A stretch of DNA of 64,000 bases from Desulfuromonadales bacterium. Its GTDB lineage: Bacteria; Desulfobacterota; Desulfuromonadia; Desulfuromonadales; JAGXHI01. The DNA is taken from positions 18,375 through 82,374 of the forward strand of contig JAGXHI010000039.1 of NCBI GenBank assembly GCA_024636295.1. Reading direction: 5' to 3'. Both the position numbers and the translations under genes were made by a program. Positions 28,624 to 35,340 of this stretch are shown here, piece after piece. The notes under the pieces were generated by a model. It was not told where the DNA came from. It saw only the letters and a list, made by a program, of their open reading frames with translations, and did no database searches. Numbering within the stretch: position 1 is the first letter of the stretch; every line of letters starts with the position of its first letter.

Positions 28624-30105
28624 ATGACTTTGTACGTGATCGGTTTTGTAATTGTCTTCCTGCTGGTTCTGGCCAGCGGATTTCCTGTCGGATTCGGTCT
28701 GGGTTTTCTTGCGCTCGGCCTGCTGACCGCCTTTGCCGACTTTGATCAGGCCATGACCATGGGAATCGAGAGAGCCTACACCTCGCTGGACTCGAGCGTC
28801 CTGGTGGCCATACCGTTATTCATCCTGGCGGCGCAACTGATCTCCGAGACGGGAATGGGCAAACGGCTCTTCGATGCGGCCAGGGCTTTTCTGGGCCGCA
28901 TGCGCTCCGGCCTCGGAACGGCCACCATCGCCAGCAGCGGCATATTCGCGGCCATGACCGGTTCAAGCTTCGTCGCCGCATCCACAATGGGGCTGATCGC
29001 CATTCCCGAATTGCGCAAGGCAAAATTCTCCAATACGCTCATATCGGCGGCCATCACGGCGGGAGGGTCCCTGGGCATGGTCATACCGCCCAGCATCATC
29101 ATGATTGTTTATGGATACCTTACCGATGAGTCCGTAGGAAAACTGTTCATGGCGGGAATGATTCCCGGCATCCTGCTGATCGTGCTCTATTCGGCGGCGC
29201 TGGCGGTATGCTTCCGCATTGAACAGGCCCGGGAAAAAAACCGTGGCAAAAACGCAATATCCGCCCAGAACGAATACAACGGCAACAACGGTCCCGCACC
29301 GGCTCTGGCGTGCGCATCAGACGGGATGCTCGCAGACTCCAATTCAACCTTCATGGAATACGCCGAAAATACGGGCCTTCCCCCGCTCACCGCAAGAGCC
29401 GCAAACGAGGTGGACGTTCAGCCTGAAATTTCGGCCGATCCCGAGGACATGTCGAGGCTGAAGGCCTTCAAGGATGCGTTCTGGGGTCTGATGGCGCCGG
29501 TCATCATCCTGGGCGGCATCTATCTGGGGATTTTCACGGCCCCCGAAGCGGCGGCCATCGCTGCTGTCTATTGCATGATTATCGGATTTGTGGTCTATCG
29601 CACCCTGACCATAAAAAAAATGTGGGGCGTTCTGATGTCCGCGGCCACCATATCCTCGATGGTGGCCGTCATCGTCATCGGAGGCGCCATGCTCGGCCAG
29701 GTTGTCGTGTACGGCCGCATTCCCCAGCAGATCCTTGAGATCATCATCGCCAAGGACTTCTCCCCGCTCCTGCTGCTGCTTCTGATCAATATCTTTTTAT
29801 TCATTCTCGGGATGTTTCTGGAAGTTCTCGCCCTGGTGTATCTTGCCATACCGCTTCTCTATCCCGTGGTACTGCATATGGAATGGGACAACATCTGGTT
29901 TGCCGTCATTCTGCTGATGAACGCCAATCTTGCCCTCATCACCCCTCCGATGGGCGGCGTTCTTTACATCGTATCCCAGATCGGCTCCATTCCGATTCAC
30001 ACGGTGACAAAGGGTGCTTTGCTTCCCATTTTCATATTGATTCTGGTGATGACTCTGATCGTGTTCTTTCCGCCACTCGCAACCTGGCTGCCGAGCCTGA
30101 TGTAA
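28624..30105 (+). CDS. dctM: TRAP transporter large permease (DctM family) with a polar insertion
   Basis: A 493-residue membrane protein; typical members have ~425-430 residues. The core motifs are present: SGFPVGFGLGF, SSFVAASTMGLIAIPEL, GGSLGMVIPPSI and the C-terminal NANLALITPPMGGVLY. Residues ~201-278 form a hydrophilic insertion rich in Asn, Ala and acidic residues (EKNRGKN ... ADPEDMSRLK) in a loop between helices; this explains the extra length. It uses a sodium or proton gradient for uptake and completes the transporter with DctP and DctQ. The insertion is uncommon. Confidence 0.85.
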   Translation: MTLYVIGFVIVFLLVLASGFPVGFGLGFLALGLLTAFADFDQAMTMGIERAYTSLDSSVLVAIPLFILAAQLISETGMGKRLFDAARAFLGRMRSGLGTATIASSGIFAAMTGSSFVAASTMGLIAIPELRKAKFSNTLISAAITAGGSLGMVIPPSIIMIVYGYLTDESVGKLFMAGMIPGILLIVLYSAALAVCFRIEQAREKNRGKNAISAQNEYNGNNGPAPALACASDGMLADSNSTFMEYAENTGLPPLTARAANEVDVQPEISADPEDMSRLKAFKDAFWGLMAPVIILGGIYLGIFTAPEAAAIAAVYCMIIGFVVYRTLTIKKMWGVLMSAATISSMVAVIVIGGAMLGQVVVYGRIPQQILEIIIAKDFSPLLLLLLINIFLFILGMFLEVLALVYLAIPLLYPVVLHMEWDNIWFAVILLMNANLALITPPMGGVLYIVSQIGSIPIHTVTKGALLPIFILILVMTLIVFFPPLATWLPSLM

Positions 30106-30258
30106 CCTGCGGAAGCGGCTCTTCTCCGCACTCTCCGCGTCAACCCGCGCTCCTCTCCTGCTTGTGCGGCGAACGGTGTACGCCCCGCGCAATGTTTTGA
30201 TTTCCTTTATCTTGCGAATAATTGTTTGCTTCCGCTTTTATGCAACCGGCATTAGACC

Positions 30259-30278
30259 CCCGGGGCGAAAGCCCCGGC
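30259..30278. repeat. GNRA-capped GC hairpin (REP-like or terminator)
   Basis: CCGGGGC-GAAA-GCCCCGG forms a 7-bp stem with a GAAA tetraloop, 155 bases after dctM. The tail CTTCATC is not a clean T tract. A related GCCGGGGC/GCCCCGGC hairpin occurs at 31235-31254, so the two may be copies of a REP-type element bracketing the toxin/CRISPR stretch. In the rest of this gap (30106-30372) the only other element seen is the operator candidate. Confidence 0.4.
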
Positions 30279-30333
30279 TTCATCTCATAAGGGGGTTAGC
30301 ATTCCCTGACCCTTTTCCCGTATCGATTGAATT

Positions 30334-30357
30334 ATGTCATTACAATTGTAACTACAT
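30334..30357. promoter_or_regulatory. Palindromic operator candidate upstream of brnT
   Basis: A perfect 12-bp palindrome TTACAATTGTAA (30340-30351) is framed by ATGT (30334) and ACAT (30354-30357), making an interrupted 24-bp inverted repeat. It ends 16 bases before brnT and includes a TACAAT that could be the -10 box. BrnA antitoxins autorepress through such repeats. Confidence 0.5.
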
Positions 30358-30372
30358 GTGAGGGGTGGTAGG

Positions 30373-30684
30373 ATGAAATTTGAATGGGATGAAGCGAAGA
30401 ACAGAAACAATATCCGGAAGCACGGGCTCGACTTCGCCGATGCGGCGGAAGTTTTCGACGGCCCTATGCTGGAGCGCCTGGACGATCGTTTCGATTACAG
30501 CGAGGAGCGATGGGTCGCGATCGGCCTGCTGCGCGGCATCGTATGCGTGGTTCTTGTCTATATCGCGCCGTATCAAGACACCATCCGAATCATTTCCTTC
30601 AGAAAGGCAGATAGTTATGAAAGGGAAGCCTACTTCCAAACCCTCGCGCACCGACTGGGAGAAGATCTCGAAAATGGCCGATAA
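30373..30684 (+). CDS. brnT: BrnT-family toxin
   Basis: A 103-residue protein; the ATG follows GGTGGTAGG. It has the BrnT opening FEWDEAKNRNNIRKHGLDFADAAEVFDG, then a WVAIG strand and IRIISFRKA near the C-terminus, where the catalytic Arg of these RelE-like ribonucleases lies. BrnT cleaves mRNA and is neutralised by BrnA. The antitoxin gene overlaps it by 68 bases downstream, the usual toxin-first order of brnTA. Confidence 0.88.
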   Translation: MKFEWDEAKNRNNIRKHGLDFADAAEVFDGPMLERLDDRFDYSEERWVAIGLLRGIVCVVLVYIAPYQDTIRIISFRKADSYEREAYFQTLAHRLGEDLENGR

Positions 30685-30883
30685 GGAAATCGACACCTCT
30701 GAGATTCCCCCTTTGCGCGAAGATTTTTTCCGCAATGCCCGCATCCGGTTGCCGCGGAAAAAACAGCAGATCACCCTGCGCATCGATCCCGACATTCTTG
30801 AATTTTTCAAGAAGCAGGGGAAGGGGTATCAGTCCATGATCAATGAGGTTCTGCGCAAGTATGTGGATGCGCAAAGAGAATGA
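30617..30883 (+). CDS. brnA: BrnA-family antitoxin
   Basis: An 88-residue protein. The start at 30617 gives the family opening KPTSKPSRTDWEKI, while the ATG at 30674 would lose it. The central IDTSEIPPL segment and RLPRKKQQITLRID, followed by a ribbon-helix-helix C-terminus (GYQSMINEVLRKYV), match BrnA. The N-terminal part binds toxin and the C-terminal RHH part dimerises and binds DNA, probably at the palindrome upstream of brnT. The gene overlaps brnT by 68 bases. Confidence 0.85.
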   Translation: MKGKPTSKPSRTDWEKISKMADKEIDTSEIPPLREDFFRNARIRLPRKKQQITLRIDPDILEFFKKQGKGYQSMINEVLRKYVDAQRE

Positions 30884-31071
30884 GCTGGTGAGCCGCAGTG
30901 CGGGACTGCTCTTGAAGGCCGGGAACATTGCAACGTTGGCTTGATTGTGACGTATTTTTGTCGCAGGGGGTGGATAGGCTGCTGGCGGACACCTACTGCC
31001 CTATCATTGTCTTGATGTGGCAGCGGTAGCCGCTGTCTTGTGGGAGGCGAGTCACACAATCCGACGCAGCT

Positions 31072-31161
31072 TCTGTCGATCTGGTCACCGAGATGAACCG
31101 GCGCACGTTACCTGCGCATATATGACAAAAGGATGTTCCCCGCAGACGCGGGGATGAACCG
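31072..31161 (+). CRISPR. Remnant of a type I-E-like CRISPR array (one full repeat, one degenerate)
   Basis: At 31133-31161 a 29-base unit has the type I-E pattern: GTTCCCC-GCAGAC-GCGGGGATGAACCG, with palindromic core and 3' handle. Exactly 32 bases upstream, at 31092-31100, GATGAACCG recurs at the 3' end of an otherwise degraded 29-base block (31072-31100). The 61-base period equals repeat plus spacer of I-E arrays. No further repeat is found at the next period and no cas gene is in the window. Confidence 0.5.
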
Positions 31162-31234
31162 AGCACCGTATAGCGTGAGTTGACGAAGGTCTTATGGGTG
31201 AAATTGCACTTCCGAAAACATTTAAGCTTCATCC

Positions 31235-31259
31235 GCCGGGGCCGACGCCCCGGCTTTTT
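31235..31259 (+). terminator. Terminator-like hairpin
   Basis: GCCGGGGC (31235-31242) pairs with GCCCCGGC (31247-31254), followed by TTTTT. No gene is clearly upstream, so it may instead be a REP-type copy related to the hairpin at 30259-30278. Confidence 0.5.
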
Positions 31260-31590
31260 AATGCCATTTTTCTGTCGCTATGCCCTCCCATTGCACCCTT
31301 TCATCCGCCTGTTATGCTTGGGCTGTTAATCTATTCGAAAGAAGGAGGGCTGCCCGGTACCGGAAGAAGATTCGTTCTGGGGATTTTGAAGCACTTATTT
31401 TCGATCTCGATGATCACCCGGCGCAAGGTTCCCCGAAAACCAGTATTTTTGAAGGAGTCAAAAAACTGCGGCAGAATTTGAAATCGGTTCGACCGGACAG
31501 TCGTACTTCGCAACTGGTCGTTGTCAGTGAAAATTCCGTTGGTAAGGTTATGGGGGCTCTCCATACAGCCCCATAAATACAGGCGAACAC

Positions 31591-32907
31591 ATGCTGCAGG
31601 TTTTGAGGGGATTTTTCTGGACGCTGGTTTATCTGGCTCTTGTGCTCACGCCCCTTTTCGTTCTTCTGTTGCGGCCCGTTCCGGCCGGAAACGGCTTCTG
31701 GTGGGATTTATCCGCAGCTCTTGGATTCGCCTCCGCCGCCATGCTGGGAGTGATGTTTATTCTGACCGCCCGCTTCAAACGGGCCACCGCTCCGTTCGGC
31801 ATCGATATCATCTATTATTTCCATCGTCTGATTTCACTCGTTATCCTGACCTTCCTGGCAATGCATATCGCCATCTTTCCGGCCAGCGATCCTGTCATAC
31901 TCCACCTTCTCGCCCCGACGGTCATGCCCTTTCACATGTGGGCCGGCGTTATTGCGACGATTCTGGTCATCATTATTCTTACCTCGTCCTTCTGGCGAAA
32001 AAAGCTCCATATCGATTACGACCGGTGGCGCTTCTGGCACGCGGTTCTTGCTGTGGCTGTGCTGGTATTTTCCATTTTTCATATCGGAGGAGTCGGTTAC
32101 TATACCCACGCGCCATGGAAGACCCAGCTCTGGATTGTCATCCTTGCTTCATGGATTACCGTTCTGCTCTATATGCGCCTGGTCAAGCCGGCTTTTATTC
32201 TCAGACACCCATTTAAGGTAGCAGAGGTAATTCAGGAAAGGGGCAGTACCTGGACACTTGTTTTGAACCCGGATGGACACACGGGAATCCGGTTTGCACC
32301 GGGACAATTCGCCTGGATATCCATCTGGCATTCTCCATTTGCCCTGAAAGAGCATCCTTTTTCTATTTCCTCAAGCGCGGAGCAGCAGGATCGGCTCACG
32401 TTCACCATCAAGGAACTGGGCGATTTCACACGCCGCATCGGCCGGGTCACCCCTGGAGAAAAGGTCTTCGTCGATGGGCCTTACGGATCTTTCAGTATCG
32501 ACCGGCAAGTGGCGCCTGGATATGTTTTCATCGCCGGAGGGGTAGGAATCGCCCCCATCATGGGGATGCTTCGAACCCTTGCTGATCGTGACGACAAGCG
32601 CCCTCTGCTGCTTGTCTACGCCTACAACACCTGGGAGCGGCTGACGTTTCGGGAGGAGCTGGATCGTATAAAGAAAAAGTTGAATCTGCGGATGGTCGTG
32701 GTACTGAATGATCCACCGGAAGGATGGTCGGGAGAGAAGGGGATGGTCACGCAGGAATTGTTGAGCCGCTATCTGCCTGAAGATCGAGCAAGCCGGGAAT
32801 ACTTCATCTGCGGACCTGTGCCCATGTTGAACTGTACCGAAAGAGCCCTGAGAAACCTTCATGTTCCCATGAATCGGATCAATTCCGAGCTTTTTGATCT
32901 GGTCTGA
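31591..32907 (+). CDS. Ferric-reductase-like transmembrane flavoprotein
   Basis: A 438-residue protein; AGGCGAACAC precedes the ATG. Residues ~1-210 have six predicted membrane helices with histidines in IDIIYYFHRLISLVILTFLAMHIAIF and FWHAVLAVAVLVFSIFHI, the spacing of haem-ligand pairs in ferric reductase/NOX domains. Residues ~215-438 form a ferredoxin-NADP reductase module with HPFSISSS (FAD), GPYG, GGVGIAPIMGMLR (NAD(P)) and a C-terminal CGPVPML. It should move electrons from NAD(P)H via FAD and haem across the membrane to metal, quinone or oxygen. A 29-residue membrane peptide follows after 18 bases. Confidence 0.83.
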   Translation: MLQVLRGFFWTLVYLALVLTPLFVLLLRPVPAGNGFWWDLSAALGFASAAMLGVMFILTARFKRATAPFGIDIIYYFHRLISLVILTFLAMHIAIFPASDPVILHLLAPTVMPFHMWAGVIATILVIIILTSSFWRKKLHIDYDRWRFWHAVLAVAVLVFSIFHIGGVGYYTHAPWKTQLWIVILASWITVLLYMRLVKPAFILRHPFKVAEVIQERGSTWTLVLNPDGHTGIRFAPGQFAWISIWHSPFALKEHPFSISSSAEQQDRLTFTIKELGDFTRRIGRVTPGEKVFVDGPYGSFSIDRQVAPGYVFIAGGVGIAPIMGMLRTLADRDDKRPLLLVYAYNTWERLTFREELDRIKKKLNLRMVVVLNDPPEGWSGEKGMVTQELLSRYLPEDRASREYFICGPVPMLNCTERALRNLHVPMNRINSELFDLV

Positions 32908-32925
32908 TTCGGGCAAGGAAAAACC

Positions 32926-33015
32926 ATGCGCATCTGGATAGCACGTATCATGTCCTGGATGACCGGAATTTTGATTTTAATTCTGGCAGCCCTTTTTGCC
33001 TGGATACAGAACTGA
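32926..33015 (+). CDS. 29-aa single-pass membrane peptide
   Basis: The ATG follows GGGCAAGGAAAAACC, a good ribosome binding site. The product is one basic N-terminal stretch (MRIWIAR) and one hydrophobic helix (about 8-26) ending WIQN. It starts 18 bases after the ferric-reductase-like gene on the same strand and is a plausible small subunit, as single-helix peptides accompany other membrane oxidoreductases. Its 3' end overlaps the antisense end of the ATPase relic. Too short for family recognition. Confidence 0.5.
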   Translation: MRIWIARIMSWMTGILILILAALFAWIQN

Positions 33016-33186
33016 ATAATCCAATCCCGGCGGAAGGAAATGTTGACCCTTTCTCCATCCTGTTTTGTTCGGCCCATTCTTCTGCCGACGCTTTTTGGCC
33101 TCCTTGTCTGAGGTTCCCTCTCGCCCCGAATCAAGTTCTCCAAGGAGATCTTCAACGGACGAGTTGAACCATTCTTTCTGATTCAT
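32977..33186 (-). pseudogene. Truncated N-terminus of a P-type cation ATPase
   Basis: The 69-codon frame starts ATG at 33186, overlapping the gap stop as ATGA. Residues ~5-41 match the cation-ATPase N domain: WFNSSVEDLLGELDSGREGTSDKEA and the NGPNK end, parallel to the GPNRL of the intact ATPase at 16168. Beyond ~33064 the similarity ends and the frame closes after 28 unrelated codons. It is either the 5' scrap of a deleted ATPase gene formerly in an operon with gap, or a stand-alone small domain. The first reading is favoured. Confidence 0.55.
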
Positions 33187-34184
33187 TCCCCCCCCTTGGT
33201 CAGTCGAACCGCCTCCCTGACCATCTGGGAGGAATATCCCCACTCGTTGTCGTACCAGCTCATCACCTTCACGAGGTCGCCGTCCACCACCTGGGTCATG
33301 TCCGTATCCACGATGGAGGCCCGGGAGTCCTGGATGATGTCCGAGGAGACGAATTCGTCCTCCGCCACCCCGAGAATGCCCCGGTATCGGTCCGTATCGG
33401 CCTCTTCACGGAAAATATCGTTGATTTCCTCCACCGAGGTCGGTCTCTCGGTGACGAAGACGATATCGGCGATGGAACCCACGGGCACCGGCGCGCGCAC
33501 GGCGACTCCGTCGAATTTCCCCTGCATTTCGGGAAGCGCCTTTCCGGTAGCTTTGGCCGCTCCAGTGGAGGTGGGTACCAGGTTGGCCGCTCCGGCCCGA
33601 CCTCTGCGAACCTTCTTTTTGGGGCTGTCGACGATGGCCTGGGTTGCGGTATAGGCATGGACGGTGGTCATGATCGCTTTTTTCACCCCGATCCGCCGCG
33701 TCATCACCTCTACGACGGGAGTGATGCAGTTGGTCGTGCAGCTGGCGCAGGAGAGCACCTTCAATGAAGCGTCGATTTCGTTCACCCCGTGGACCACGGT
33801 GGGAACCCCGTCTCCCTTGATCGGAGCGGACAGGATGACTTTCTTCGCTCCGGCCTGAATGTGCTTCTCCAGGCCTTCCTTGTTGGTAAAAATCCCTGTG
33901 CATTCGAAGACGAGATCCACACCCATATCCTCCCAGGGAAGGCTGGCAGGATCCTTTTCGTTAAGCACCCGGTACTCCCGCCCCTCGATGAGAAGGCTTT
34001 TCTCACGGCTCTCCACTTTTTTGGGATACCGTCCGTAGACGGTGTCGTAGCGCAGCAGATAGGCGAGATTGTCTGTGGGGACCAGATCGTTGATGGCAAC
34101 GAGTTCGAGTTCGGGAGTGTCGAGGATGATCTTCAGCGTTGCCCGGCCGATGCGGCCGAGTCCGTTAATGGCGACTTTTGCCAT
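33183..34184 (-). CDS. gap: Glyceraldehyde-3-phosphate dehydrogenase
   Basis: A 333-residue protein with GAGGAG eight bases before the ATG. The N-terminus NGLGRIGR is the dinucleotide-binding loop, with Asp33 in INDL indicating NAD preference. The catalytic Cys149 lies in SCASCTTNC (most family members read SNASCTTNC, so Cys146 is an unusual extra). The C-terminal WYDNEWGYSSQM is intact. It catalyses the NAD- and phosphate-dependent glycolytic/gluconeogenic step. Downstream it overlaps the ATPase relic by four bases. Confidence 0.95.
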   Translation of the reverse strand: MAKVAINGLGRIGRATLKIILDTPELELVAINDLVPTDNLAYLLRYDTVYGRYPKKVESREKSLLIEGREYRVLNEKDPASLPWEDMGVDLVFECTGIFTNKEGLEKHIQAGAKKVILSAPIKGDGVPTVVHGVNEIDASLKVLSCASCTTNCITPVVEVMTRRIGVKKAIMTTVHAYTATQAIVDSPKKKVRRGRAGAANLVPTSTGAAKATGKALPEMQGKFDGVAVRAPVPVGSIADIVFVTERPTSVEEINDIFREEADTDRYRGILGVAEDEFVSSDIIQDSRASIVDTDMTQVVDGDLVKVMSWYDNEWGYSSQMVREAVRLTKGGE

Positions 34185-34579
34185 GGCGTTTTCTCCTCAT
34201 TTTTCAGAAATAGAGTTCCAGTTTTTTCTTCGCCAATGCCAGTCCTGGGCGTGTGGGAGTATTGTATCGACAACAAGCCGATGGACAACCCGGACAGCAC
34301 AAAAATTATCCATGAATTCATGAGTTGTGAGATGCGGGAGAGGGAAAAGAGCAATTTATTGCAGCCGTATCCGAGATTCTGGGTAAGGTTGCCGCTCTCC
34401 GGACAGCCGCCATTATCAGGAGTCGATGAAAGGGGAAGAATCGACCAACCACCAGGGTGCCGAGGGTCGGCAGTGGGAGAACAACAAGGGGGGCAAACCG
34501 CTGCGGCACCGAGGGTGGGGGTCGACGAAAAGCGGGATGTTGCGCGCCTTCGGATGTTAAGGCAAAAAAGAGTGAAAAA
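34185..34579. other. 395-base gap upstream of gap; no gene recognised
   Basis: Between gap and the 74-aa membrane gene, both on minus, no open frame has a ribosome binding site or recognisable domain. The promoter of gap should lie near 34200-34260, but no clear boxes were found. Confidence 0.4.
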
Positions 34580-34804
34580 CTAGATTCCGCTAACGGCGCT
34601 TAACCAGCCCTTGGCCAACTCCAGCGGCCCGCCGGAAAAAGTCGCGGCGGAGATCAATGCTGCCAGGGACCAGATCCCGATCAGCAGTATGATCATCAGG
34701 ATTGCCACCAGAAAGATCCGAAAAGAGGTCCGGAGAAGATAGGCTTCGATCGATGGGGCTGTCTGCTCGTCGGGTCGATTCGTTGCGATCGCCGTGTTGT
34801 CCAT
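34580..34804 (-). CDS. Hypothetical 74-aa single-pass membrane protein
   Basis: The ATG has AAGGAG seven bases upstream, strong support for translation. Residues ~25-52 form one hydrophobic helix (FLVAILMIILLIGIWSLAALI); the N-terminal ~24 residues are polar and probably cytoplasmic. No family is recognised. The gene is monocistronic by spacing. Confidence 0.55.
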   Translation of the reverse strand: MDNTAIATNRPDEQTAPSIEAYLLRTSFRIFLVAILMIILLIGIWSLAALISAATFSGGPLELAKGWLSAVSGI

Positions 34805-35033
34805 AAGTGATCTCCTTCATGGGCAAAACAAGGTTTTATGTAAGAATAATATCAGAGCAGAGCAATGCCGTCAACAAAGGAATTAGAGTACAGTAACACC
34901 GTTTTTAAATCTTTTGAATTTCGATCGGCAGAATGTTCCTGCGGAGCGCCCGGCCGGCGCCCGCAGCTGGAATAGAACCCGATGACTGAAACAAGAAGAT
35001 TTACGTGGAGCATTACCAAACACGACGCACCCG

Positions 35034-35309
35034 GTGCAGACGGAACTGAAGGTAGCGCAGGGGATCGCCAATGCCTTCTCTTCCAGAATGGTCGATATTC
35101 GGCGCCACACCCAAACGATCGCCATTGCGTGCATCGTTATCGGCATTGCAATGCCGGCCATGGAAATTGTGCCCTTTAGCGCCAATGGAGCCGGCGCCGC
35201 ACTCACCGCTTTCGGCCTATCCTTAATCGCCAATGATGGGCTCCTGGCGCTTCTCGCGTTCTTATTCACTGCGGCTACCTTCATATTGGCGGCATTCGGC
35301 GTCATGTGA
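35034..35309 (+). pseudogene. ExoD-like C-terminal fragment
   Basis: The frame from a GTG at 35034 encodes 91 residues without a ribosome binding site. It resembles the C-terminal half of ExoD exopolysaccharide-synthesis proteins: two membrane helices and the pattern ALTAFGLSLIANDGLLAL, equivalent to the GLGLL..DGLL signature. Full ExoD is ~200 residues, so the N-terminal half is missing. Upstream frames at 34982 differ, suggesting a frameshift or deletion. A short independent membrane gene is the alternative. Confidence 0.4.
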
Positions 35310-35340
35310 GTCAGCATATCTGTCTGTTCGTACCCCTCCG

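Larger units (their letters stand above)
30884..31590. other. 700-base gap with CRISPR-like remnant and terminator-like hairpin
   Basis: No convincing gene is seen. The stretch contains the type I-E-like repeat at 31133-31161 and a GC hairpin at 31235. An open frame across 31280-31576 has no ribosome binding site and no recognisable domain, so it is left uncalled. The sequence looks like a scar from several past insertions and deletions. Confidence 0.5.

Noticed and set aside
31162..31222. A further CRISPR repeat one period downstream
   Set aside because: The expected position at 31194 shares only a few bases with the repeat.
31280..31576. A 98-codon open frame upstream of the ferric-reductase-like gene
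   Set aside because: No ribosome binding site, no recognisable domain, and it overlaps a hairpin-rich scar.
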